From an uncultured Clostridia bacterium (GTDB lineage: Bacteria > Bacillota > Clostridia > Christensenellales > UBA1242): 29,644 bases of DNA. The stretch spans positions 1 to 29,644 of the forward strand of contig CANDFN010000003.1 in NCBI GenBank assembly GCA_947384015.1. Reading direction: 5' to 3'. The notes under the pieces are model-generated. The model searched no databases. It saw only the letters and a list, made by a program, of their open reading frames with translations, and was not told the DNA's origin. Made by a program: the position numbers and the translations under genes. Shown here in pieces: positions 23,780-29,644 of the stretch. Within the stretch, counting starts at the first letter, position 1. Each line of letters begins with the position of its first letter.

Positions 23780-24336
23780 TAATTACAATAACCGGTAAAC
23801 CTTGCAGTGGCAAAAGCCCTGCTTGCGAACATTTTTGTAAAACCTACAATTTTGATTATGTTGGCGCGGGCAACTTTTTTAGAAGCATTGCTAAAAAGAA
23901 AGGCTACAACACTGTAACCCAATTTCAAAAGCCAGAACAAACAAAAGAAGTTGACGAAGCTATAGACAGTGCACTTACAGAAATTGGTATAGTTAGGCGC
24001 GATGAAGATGTTATTATAGACGGGAGAACTGCTTGGCATTTCATCCCCCACTCTTTCAAAGTTTATGTTGATGTAGATTGGCTTTCTGCTGGGCGCCGTT
24101 TAGTTGAAGAGCAAAGAGAAACCGAGTTAACAAACAATGTAGATGAAGCAATAGCCATGCTAAAAAGTCGCCACAATAACGAAATTTTGCGTTACAAAGA
24201 ACTTTACAATATTGATTGTTTAGATATGAATAATTATGACCTTGTTTTGAACAGCACAGGCAAAAGCACAGAGCAACTATCTAAAGAAATTTACAAAGCC
24301 TATAAAAAATTTTTAAAAAATAAAGCCAACAAATAA
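23776..24336 (+). CDS. Cytidylate-kinase-like P-loop kinase
   Basis: This 186-residue protein resembles the short cytidylate-kinase-like family (archaeal-type Cmk), which phosphorylates CMP or dCMP with ATP. The P-loop GKPCSGKSP is at residues 7-15. GAGNFFRSIAKKKG fits the NMP-binding region and VIIDGRTAWHFIP is the family's strong central motif. KVYVDVDWLSAGRRL is the LID-proximal Arg region, and YDLVLNSTGKS is the last strand. It may be a nucleotide kinase or a related kinase for another substrate, since a normal bacterial Cmk could exist elsewhere. Its ATG overlaps the stop of the divIC-like gene by 4 nt, so translation is coupled. Confidence 0.85.
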   Translation: MIITITGKPCSGKSPACEHFCKTYNFDYVGAGNFFRSIAKKKGYNTVTQFQKPEQTKEVDEAIDSALTEIGIVRRDEDVIIDGRTAWHFIPHSFKVYVDVDWLSAGRRLVEEQRETELTNNVDEAIAMLKSRHNNEILRYKELYNIDCLDMNNYDLVLNSTGKSTEQLSKEIYKAYKKFLKNKANK

Positions 24337-24348
24337 GCTTTATTTTTT
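24315..24348. terminator. Bidirectional terminator overlapping both gene ends
   Basis: AAAAAATAAAGC pairs with GCTTTATTTTTT (12 bp, 10-nt loop) with T runs on both strands. It includes the last codons of the convergent kinase and TVP38-type genes, whose stop codons are only 3 nt apart. Confidence 0.8.
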
Positions 24349-25008
24349 TCTACGTTCAACCCACTTTTGCAACTTATAAATAAGGTAAGCATCTATCATA
24401 ATAAGGTTTGCTATAATCACCCACTCCACAACAGTTATTGTTGCCCAGTTTATGGCACCACCTAAAAAACATATAATAAAAGTATCTATACCTCTAAATA
24501 TTAAGGCAACAATTGCAAAATACCAATATTTCATTTTTGTCATGCCTGCCACTATACATAAAGCATCATCTGGTAAGCAAGGTATTAAAAACACTATTGG
24601 CAAAAATATTTTACTTTTTGTATCTAACAAATCTTGTGCTTGGCTTAATTCTTTTTTGCCCACCAACTTCACCGCCAATCTTTCGCCAAACTTATCTCCA
24701 ACAAAAAACAAAATGCTAGACGAAACAAATATAACAGCCCAAGAGACAAAAAATCCAACCTTTGCACCAAATAAGACCACCCCTAATAAAATTAAAGCAT
24801 CGTCTAAAACTGGCACAAAACAAAATATGGTAGCAACCAACAATTCAATTAAAACAAAAACCACCACTCCCCATTTCCCGGTGCTTTCTATAAAATTACG
24901 TATTGTATTTAAATTAGTTAAATTAAGCGCTTTACATATAAAAAACACAACTATGCTAATAACAGCAAACACAATAACAACCAAAAGCAGTCTTAGCCAT
25001 TTCTTCAT
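24340..25008 (-). CDS. TVP38/TMEM64-family (DedA-like) membrane protein
   Basis: This 222-residue integral membrane protein belongs to the VTT/SNARE-associated (PF09335) group. It has an N-terminal helix at 5-27, the conserved core from FCFVPVLDDALILLG through WAVIFVSSSILFFVGDKFGERLA, then PCLPDDALCIVAGMTKMKYWYF, and C-terminal helices. Core glycines and the Asp-Asp pair are present. Members act as lipid transporters or scramblases or support envelope homeostasis; the substrate here is unknown. A perfect -10 TATAAT is 6 nt before the ATG (25015-25020), without a good -35 or a Shine-Dalgarno. It is divergent from the next gene, and the two promoters are packed into 68 nt. Confidence 0.9.
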   Translation of the reverse strand: MKKWLRLLLVVIVFAVISIVVFFICKALNLTNLNTIRNFIESTGKWGVVVFVLIELLVATIFCFVPVLDDALILLGVVLFGAKVGFFVSWAVIFVSSSILFFVGDKFGERLAVKLVGKKELSQAQDLLDTKSKIFLPIVFLIPCLPDDALCIVAGMTKMKYWYFAIVALIFRGIDTFIICFLGGAINWATITVVEWVIIANLIMIDAYLIYKLQKWVERRKK

Positions 25009-25014
25009 ATTGCC

Positions 25015-25070
25015 ATTATATGAATAAGGTTTTGGTTTTGTTTGACAAATGAACTTAATTTATATATATT
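25015..25070. promoter_or_regulatory. Back-to-back leaderless promoters (TVP38 gene and 25077 gene)
   Basis: Plus strand: TTGACA (25042-25047), 17-bp spacer, TATATT (25065-25070), 6 nt to the ATG at 25077. Minus strand: TATAAT (25015-25020), 6 nt to the ATG at 25008, with only a weak -35. The whole divergent gap is 68 nt. Neither gene has a Shine-Dalgarno. Confidence 0.75.
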
Positions 25071-25076
25071 TTTAAT

Positions 25077-25610
25077 ATGGAATTTAATGACATTAAAACC
25101 CCTAAACAATTAATGAAATATTTATCGGCAAACTTTAAATATGGTTTTACCCATAAAAACAAGATATTTACTGAAGATACGCCAGATTTTCAAGACAAAA
25201 TGGACCAGTTATACAAACTAAGAACAGGCAAAAACTTTATAAAAAGCGGCTATGGCGTGTGCTGGGATTTTTGCGAGTTTGAACGGGATTTTTTTAAACA
25301 AAACAACATTTATCACGAATGTTACTTTATTTTTAGTTTTAAAAACAGAAAAGACGGCGGGCCAACCCATTCTTTTACCATTTACAATAAAAACAATAAA
25401 TGGTTTTGGTTTGAATACTCTTGGTTCACTTTTAGGGGGATTTGGGAATACAACACAAAAGAAGAAGCTTTAAACGATATAAAAACAAAGTTTTTACAAA
25501 ACAACAATGTTAAAAGCTTAGAAATGTATAAAATAAACAAAGCAAAAGCTGGTTTAAACACTTTTACCTATATTGAACATTGTTTAAACGGAGAAAAAAT
25601 TGAAATTTAA
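25077..25610 (+). CDS. Transglutaminase-like (papain-fold) protein, putative
   Basis: I do not recognise the exact family. The 177-residue cytosolic protein has the layout of a small transglutaminase-like Cys hydrolase. GYGVCWDFCEFER places a Cys (C62) at the start of a helix, GGPTHSFTIY places a His (H98) on a strand, and NKWFWFEYSW gives an acid (E113) on the next strand. This is the C-H-D/E order of the fold, although the usual third residue is Asp. There is no signal peptide. It could be a protease, an amidase or an inactive member. Its leaderless-type promoter and own terminator make it a single-gene unit. Confidence 0.6.
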   Translation: MEFNDIKTPKQLMKYLSANFKYGFTHKNKIFTEDTPDFQDKMDQLYKLRTGKNFIKSGYGVCWDFCEFERDFFKQNNIYHECYFIFSFKNRKDGGPTHSFTIYNKNNKWFWFEYSWFTFRGIWEYNTKEEALNDIKTKFLQNNNVKSLEMYKINKAKAGLNTFTYIEHCLNGEKIEI

Positions 25611-25613
25611 CAA

Positions 25614-25648
25614 AATAAAAAGATAAGGCATTCACCCTATCTTTTTTG
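25614..25648. terminator. Bidirectional terminator between convergent genes
   Basis: AAAAAGATAAGG pairs with CCCTATCTTTTT (one mismatch, short loop), with A and T runs that serve both strands. It lies between the genes ending at 25610 and 25637. Confidence 0.85.
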
Positions 25649-26257
25649 TTTTATAACTTGTTCCCCTCTTTCTATTGCAAACATCCCAGCTTGTAAGTCT
25701 TTTGTTATTGTGCTACCAGCCGCAATAAAAACATCGTCCCCTATAGTTAATGGCGCAACAAGGTTAACATTAGAACCCACAAAAACATTGTTCCCAAGTG
25801 TGCATCTTTGTTTTATTTTACCATTATAGTTGCAAAACACAACTCCACAACCAAAATTACAATTAGAGCCAATGTCAGCATCTCCCACATAAGTTAGGTG
25901 TGCCATTTTGCAACCATCACCTATGGTAGACGCTTTTATTTCCACAAAATTGCCAACACGACAATTTTCACCTATGTTACTGCCATTTCTTATATGTGCA
26001 AATGGTCCAACTGTGCAGTTTTCCTTTACTTCGCTATCTTCAATATAAGAAGAGGTTACGCAAACTCCTTTACCCAATTTACTGTTTTTTAAGCAACAAT
26101 TTTGCTCTATTACACAGCCTTCATCTACACTACTATTAATAATACAAACATTAGGGCTTAAAGTAACACCTTCTGCTATAAAACTATCCTTTATAACAAT
26201 ATTGTTATGCATTAAATATAATTTATCTATATTTTTACTAAACTTTACAAATTCCAT
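25637..26257 (-). CDS. Stand-alone GlmU-type left-handed beta-helix acetyltransferase
   Basis: This 206-residue protein equals only the C-terminal half of GlmU, the part that acetylates glucosamine-1-phosphate with acetyl-CoA. Hexapeptide repeats run from about residue 18 to the end. GPFAHIRNGS (R90), VGNFVEIKAS (K108), AHLTYVGDADIG (H120, Y123) and CNYNG (N143) match the GlmU acetyltransferase active site, including the catalytic His. The N-terminal uridylyltransferase domain of bifunctional GlmU is wholly absent; nothing like it lies upstream. So either a separate uridylyltransferase completes UDP-GlcNAc synthesis or the protein acetylates another sugar phosphate. The -10 region (TATATAATAAT) runs almost into the ATG with a weak -35, so the mRNA is likely leaderless. 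Confidence 0.88.
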   Translation of the reverse strand: MEFVKFSKNIDKLYLMHNNIVIKDSFIAEGVTLSPNVCIINSSVDEGCVIEQNCCLKNSKLGKGVCVTSSYIEDSEVKENCTVGPFAHIRNGSNIGENCRVGNFVEIKASTIGDGCKMAHLTYVGDADIGSNCNFGCGVVFCNYNGKIKQRCTLGNNVFVGSNVNLVAPLTIGDDVFIAAGSTITKDLQAGMFAIERGEQVIKQKR

Positions 26258-26299
26258 ATTATTATATATGAAAATAAATAAAAATCTTAACCAATTAAA

Positions 26300-26328
26300 T
26301 TGCTAAAAACTAAATTATTTTGTATAAT
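26300..26328 (+). promoter_or_regulatory. Leaderless-type promoter of the CPBP-rlmH operon
   Basis: -35 TTGCTA (26300-26305), 17-bp spacer, -10 TATAAT (26323-26328), 6 nt (TCTTTT) to the ATG at 26335. No Shine-Dalgarno is present. This placement also decides the start at 26335 over an in-frame ATG at 26320, which lies upstream of the -10 box. Confidence 0.88.
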
Positions 26329-26334
26329 TCTTTT

Positions 26335-27240
26335 ATGGAAACAACCGAATGCAAACTTACAGCAAAAGAAAGTTCACTAGCCTTTGTGCTAGGTTTTATT
26401 TTTGCTCAAGTTTCCGTTTTGGTTTTAATTGTTGCTGTTAGTATTTTTGCTTCGCCTTTTGTAGGCTTTGAAAAGATTAATAACTTTTTTTATAAAAACG
26501 CTTGGGGATATCTATTATCAACTATTATGCTGGATTTGGCACTTTTTGGAGCATACTTTTACTTTAACCGCAAAAAAGAAAACAAAATTGTAGCAAAACC
26601 AACTAGTAAAAAAATTTTAATTTACTTTTTACTTGCAGTTGCAACTTTCTTTTGTTTAGCACCATTTATTAATTGTTTTGACACTCTTTTAGCAAAACTG
26701 GGAATTACTCTTAACGACATCCCTTATAAACTAAACGCAAAAAGCATATTTCCAAGCATGCTTTCTTTTGTTATACTCCCTCCTATTTTTGAGGAGCTAT
26801 TATTTAGAGGTGTCATATTTAAAGGATTAAAACCATATGGCAAAGCCTTTTCTATTTTCTTTAGTGGACTATTTTTTGCAATTTTCCACATGGCAATAGA
26901 CCAATTTATATATCAGTTATTATTTGGTATGCTTTTGGCTATCATAATGTATAAGGAAAACAACATATTATATACTATCTTAATGCATACAACAAATAAT
27001 CTACTAGCCTTTCTGTTTGCCTATTTTAATTTATCTTTAATGGTTAGTCACTGGGCTTTTATTCTACTTGCTATTATTCTATTTGTTGCTTATGTTACTC
27101 TTATTTCGTTTGTTCTATTTAAAGGCAACAAAAACAGTAAACAAATAAGTTTAGGTAAAAACAAAATTTATTTTTTGGCCAGCCTAGCTATAATGATAAT
27201 TTTATGGATTGTAATAATATTAACAACAATCTTTGGCTAA
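26335..27240 (+). CDS. CPBP-family intramembrane metalloprotease, copy 1
   Basis: This 301-residue polytopic protein belongs to the CAAX protease/bacteriocin-processing (CPBP, Abi) family. The three motifs are complete: FEELLFRGV (E153, E154, R158), FFAIFHMAID (H185) and LMHTTNNLLA (H218, N222). Eight or so hydrophobic helices surround them. Family members cleave within or next to the membrane, or give bacteriocin immunity; the substrate cannot be told here. It is the first gene of a tight operon with a second CPBP gene 15 nt downstream, then rlmH and an M14 peptidase gene. Confidence 0.92.
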   Translation: METTECKLTAKESSLAFVLGFIFAQVSVLVLIVAVSIFASPFVGFEKINNFFYKNAWGYLLSTIMLDLALFGAYFYFNRKKENKIVAKPTSKKILIYFLLAVATFFCLAPFINCFDTLLAKLGITLNDIPYKLNAKSIFPSMLSFVILPPIFEELLFRGVIFKGLKPYGKAFSIFFSGLFFAIFHMAIDQFIYQLLFGMLLAIIMYKENNILYTILMHTTNNLLAFLFAYFNLSLMVSHWAFILLAIILFVAYVTLISFVLFKGNKNSKQISLGKNKIYFLASLAIMIILWIVIILTTIFG

Positions 27241-27255
27241 ATTTAATTGGAGAAA

Positions 27256-28305
27256 ATGAAAAATAAAAATTATTTAAAGTTAAGCAGTATCTATTACCTT
27301 GCTGCAAGCCTAGTTTGCGTGTTCTTTATTTTAGGTTTTACTGGTGTGCTAAAAAACGACATAATTTCCTCCTTACTTATTCAAATTGTAGCCATGCTTA
27401 TTGTGCCTTTTTGTTTATACACTCTATTTGTTAGCAAAAACCCTAAGCAAACGCTAAAAGATACAGGCATAAAAAAAATAAGCCTAAAAAGCGTTGTTTT
27501 GTGTTTTTTATTAGGTATTTTACTATATTTTTTAAATTCTTTTATTGCCAACTTTTTCTCCACTTCTTTAAGTTTGCTTGGGTGGGAGAATTTATATGCA
27601 AAATTTAGTTCTGCCACTGTTAAATTTAGTTATGGTCTTTTAATTAAAGAATTTATTTTAAGTGCAATTCTTCCTGCTATTTGTGAAGAATTCTTACACA
27701 GAGGCATGCTTTTACATGCAGGCAAAAAATATGGCAATACCAAGTTTTGTTTAATAATTTCTTCCATACTGTTTGGTTTAATGCACCTAAATGTTCAGCA
27801 ATTCTTCTATGCCTCCATACTTGGATTTATTATGGGGTATATAACCTTGGTTGCAGATAGTATTATTCCTAGCATAATTTTACATTTTATGAACAATGCA
27901 CTTAGCACATACTTTTATTACGGTTCTGCATTGGGTTGGAAAATCCCAACCACATATAGCAATGTAAAAATTATTTTATCTGCAAACAAACTATTAAATA
28001 TAATTATAAGTTGCATTTGTCTGTTTTCTATTATATACTTAATTATATATCTAATAAAAAAATTAAAGGAAGAGCAAGCAAATAATCGTATTAAAGAATT
28101 TGTTAAAAAGTTAAACTTTACAAATCTTTCAATAAGCGAAATGCAAACAAAAATTGATGAAATAAACAAAATTATAAAAGACAACAAACTTTACACCTTT
28201 AAAACAGGCAAAAAACTTGGTTTAAAAAATAATGTGTTTATAATATCCTCCTTTGTGCTTACAGGCTTGATTACTTTATCTTCTTTAATTTGGGGGTTAA
28301 TCTAA
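27256..28305 (+). CDS. CPBP-family intramembrane metalloprotease, copy 2
   Basis: This 349-residue protein is a second member of the same family, diverged from copy 1. Its motifs are CEEFLHRGML, FGLMHLNVQQFFY and LHFMNNALS. After the protease core comes a cytosolic charged segment (KKLKEEQANNRIKEFVKKL and onward, about 270-325) and then one more membrane helix at the C-terminus, which copy 1 lacks. The ATG at 27256 is chosen for the TTGGAGAAA ribosome binding site. A TTG at 27247 is part of that site. The stop overlaps the rlmH start (TAATG). Tandem duplication followed by divergence is the likely origin of the pair. Confidence 0.92.
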   Translation: MKNKNYLKLSSIYYLAASLVCVFFILGFTGVLKNDIISSLLIQIVAMLIVPFCLYTLFVSKNPKQTLKDTGIKKISLKSVVLCFLLGILLYFLNSFIANFFSTSLSLLGWENLYAKFSSATVKFSYGLLIKEFILSAILPAICEEFLHRGMLLHAGKKYGNTKFCLIISSILFGLMHLNVQQFFYASILGFIMGYITLVADSIIPSIILHFMNNALSTYFYYGSALGWKIPTTYSNVKIILSANKLLNIIISCICLFSIIYLIIYLIKKLKEEQANNRIKEFVKKLNFTNLSISEMQTKIDEINKIIKDNKLYTFKTGKKLGLKNNVFIISSFVLTGLITLSSLIWGLI

Positions 28306-28760
28306 TGATAAAAATAAATTTGGTTTGTTTGGGAGATATTAAAGAAAAATTTTATAAAGAAGCAATAGCAGAATATAGCAAACGCCTATCTCGTTTTTGC
28401 CAGCTAAAAATAACCGAACTTAAAGAAAATACAGATAAAAACACACAAATCGCACTAAAAAAAGATGAAACAGAAATATTACCCTACCTTAAAGGGCATG
28501 TAATAGCTTTGGCAATTGAAGGCAAAGAATTATCTAGCACAGAGCTTGCAGATAAAATAAAAAAGCTTACCCTAAAGACCAATGAAATAACTTTTTTAAT
28601 AGGTGCATCCAATGGTTTAAGCAACGAGGTAAAACAAAAAGCTAACGAACTTATGTCTTTTTCTAAACTAACCTTTCCACACCAACTTATGCGTGTATTG
28701 TTTTTAGAACAGCTCTATAGAGCTTTCACAATTAATAATAATATTTCATATCACAAATAG
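28305..28760 (+). CDS. rlmH: 23S rRNA pseudouridine-1915 N3-methyltransferase RlmH
   Basis: RlmH is the SPOUT-class enzyme that methylates pseudouridine 1915 in helix 69 of 23S rRNA using S-adenosylmethionine. The 151 residues are close to family length (155-159). The trefoil-knot motifs are clear: VIALAIEGKELSS, TFLIGASNGLSNEV and LTFPHQLMRVLFLEQLYRAF, ending ISYHK. The usual GGSDGL is GASNGL here, a small change at the cofactor loop. The ATG overlaps the stop of the preceding CPBP gene by one base, with GGGGG 10 nt upstream, so translation is coupled. Confidence 0.97.
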   Translation: MIKINLVCLGDIKEKFYKEAIAEYSKRLSRFCQLKITELKENTDKNTQIALKKDETEILPYLKGHVIALAIEGKELSSTELADKIKKLTLKTNEITFLIGASNGLSNEVKQKANELMSFSKLTFPHQLMRVLFLEQLYRAFTINNNISYHK

Positions 28761-28768
28761 AGGTGATT

Positions 28769-29593
28769 ATGACTTATTTAGAATTAGTTGGCAGAATTTT
28801 AGCCCTGCAAGATGAAGGACTAGAAATTTTTAATGCGGGCAAATCTGTTTTAGGCAAAAACATATTAGCCACTCATGTTGGCGATTATGATGGAACACAA
28901 ATATTAATACAGGCAGGAATTCATGCACGAGAATACATAACTACATTACTTCTTGTAGAACAAGCGCGATACCTATATTTAAACGACCTTGTGCACGATG
29001 GCGGTATTTATTTTATATTTTTAGCAAACCCAGACGGTGCAGAACTTGTGTTAGATGGTATAGATAGTGTTGGTTGCGACATAACAAAAAAATACTTAAC
29101 CCTAGCAAATAATGGAAGCACAAACTTTTCTCAATATAAAGCCAACATTAATTTAGTAGATTTAAACACCAATTTTAACGCCCTGTGGGGAACAGGTAGC
29201 CAAAATGTATTCTGCCCAGCAACAGAAGATTTTGTTGGCTTTTACCCAGAAAGCGAACGAGAAGTTCAATCTTTAATAAACTTTACTTTAAAAAATCGTC
29301 CAAAACTTACAATCTCTTACCATACAAAAGGCGATGTAATTTATTATGGATTTGAGGGGCAAACTAACGAAGACCTATCCCGCGATAGAACTATTGGTGA
29401 AAGTTTAAGTGAACTTACAGGCTACCCTTTAATACTAACCGAGAATTCTTCTGGCGGTTATAAAGACTGGTGCATTAACACTTTAAAAATTCCAGCTTAT
29501 ACCATAGAAGTTGGCGATGCAAACTTACCACACCCTATAAGTGAAGAAAGTTTACCAGAAATTTACGAACGCAATAAAGATGTGCCACTGCTT
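28769..29593 (+). CDS. M14-family zinc carboxypeptidase, 5' part
   Basis: This frame has no stop before the adapter: 275 residues from the ATG at 28769, which has AGAGGTGATT before it. It is a metallocarboxypeptidase (M14) without a signal peptide. Zinc ligands are H52 and E55 in AGIHAREY and H185 in ISYHTKG; the catalytic Glu is E247 in YTIEVGD. The substrate loop reads DLNTNFNALWG where most M14 enzymes have NRNF, so the Arg that grips a C-terminal carboxylate is Thr134 here. Related Bacillota proteins cleave gamma-D-Glu-diaminopimelate bonds in peptidoglycan fragments, which would suit a cytosolic recycling role. The 3' end, probably some tens of residues, is lost at the fragment end. It lies 8 nt after rlmH in the same operon. 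Confidence 0.9.
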
Positions 29594-29644
29594 AGATCGG
29601 AAGAGCGTCGTGTAGGGAAAGAGTGTCGTTGGGAGTGTTGTTGG
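29594..29644 (-). other. Illumina adapter plus outer tag, inverted (not genomic)
   Basis: Bases 29594-29626 are the exact reverse complement of the adapter at 21-53, starting AGATCGGAAGAGC. The outer 18 bases, read inward, are again C/A-rich but differ from the tag at the other end. The M14 reading frame continuing past 29593 is adapter and must not be translated. Confidence 0.97.

Noticed and set aside
23644..24051. 135-codon open frame on the minus strand
   Set aside because: It is antisense to the divIC-like and kinase genes, both of which have motif or synteny support. The frame has none.
24452..25027. 191-codon open frame on the plus strand across the TVP38-type gene
   Set aside because: It is fully antisense to a gene with clear family motifs. 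Its product is a Lys/Thr/Asn-rich string without domains, and it has no ribosome binding site.
26320..26334. Upstream ATG for the first CPBP protease
   Set aside because: It lies upstream of the perfect -10 box at 26323-26328, so it would not be in the mRNA. The ATG at 26335 fits the leaderless pattern.

Overview
This window looks like a very AT-rich chromosomal fragment from an uncultivated low-GC Gram-positive (Bacillota, most likely Clostridia-like). The evidence is a Gram-positive envelope gene set (murG, alr, a lipoteichoic-acid-synthase-type sulfatase), a yabP-yabQ-divIC sporulation/division cluster, a YugP-type zinc peptidase, queH and rlmH, and sigma-A promoters with near-consensus TTGACA and TATAAT boxes. 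Both window ends are not genomic: Illumina adapter sequence (33 bases) lies at 21-53 and, inverted, at 29594-29626, each with an outer A/C-rich tag. The biological insert is therefore about 54-29593, and the first and last genes (murG and an M14 peptidase) are cut by the fragment ends.

Layout. 54-519: 3' end of murG, converging through a shared terminator on a CsoR/FrmR-type metalloregulator gene (557-886, minus) with a clear promoter and a palindrome over its start. 1010-4035, minus strand: an HTH-NTPase-CYTH fusion protein, an orphan protein with a ParB-like DGNHR motif, and tRNA-Asn(GTT). 4121-6340: an LtaS-like membrane sulfatase. 6527-6721: a small CxxC protein of the DUF1858 type. 6783-9062: a 759-residue membrane-anchored coiled-coil protein with four acidic-aromatic repeats and six AT-hooks. 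9287-10015: YugP-type metalloprotease. 10113-11798: alanine racemase and QueH. 11909-22816: one 10.9-kb gene for a 3,635-residue surface lipoprotein with three blocks of GLUG/beta-helix repeats and Ig-like regions. 22946-24336: yabP, yabQ, divIC-like and cytidylate-kinase-like genes, each overlapping the next. 24340-26257: TVP38/TMEM64 membrane protein, a transglutaminase-like protein and a stand-alone GlmU-type acetyltransferase domain. 26335-29593: two CPBP membrane proteases, rlmH and a partial M14 carboxypeptidase, in one apparent operon.

Two things stand out. First, about half of the promoters place the -10 box 5-8 nt before the ATG with no Shine-Dalgarno sequence, so those mRNAs should be leaderless. 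The other genes have ordinary AGGAGG-like sites. Second, the AT-hook membrane protein has the architecture expected of a chromosome-to-membrane tether in an AT-rich cell and matches no family I can name. The giant lipoprotein, the HTH-NTPase-CYTH fusion and the orphan DGNHR protein are further accessory genes with little known function.
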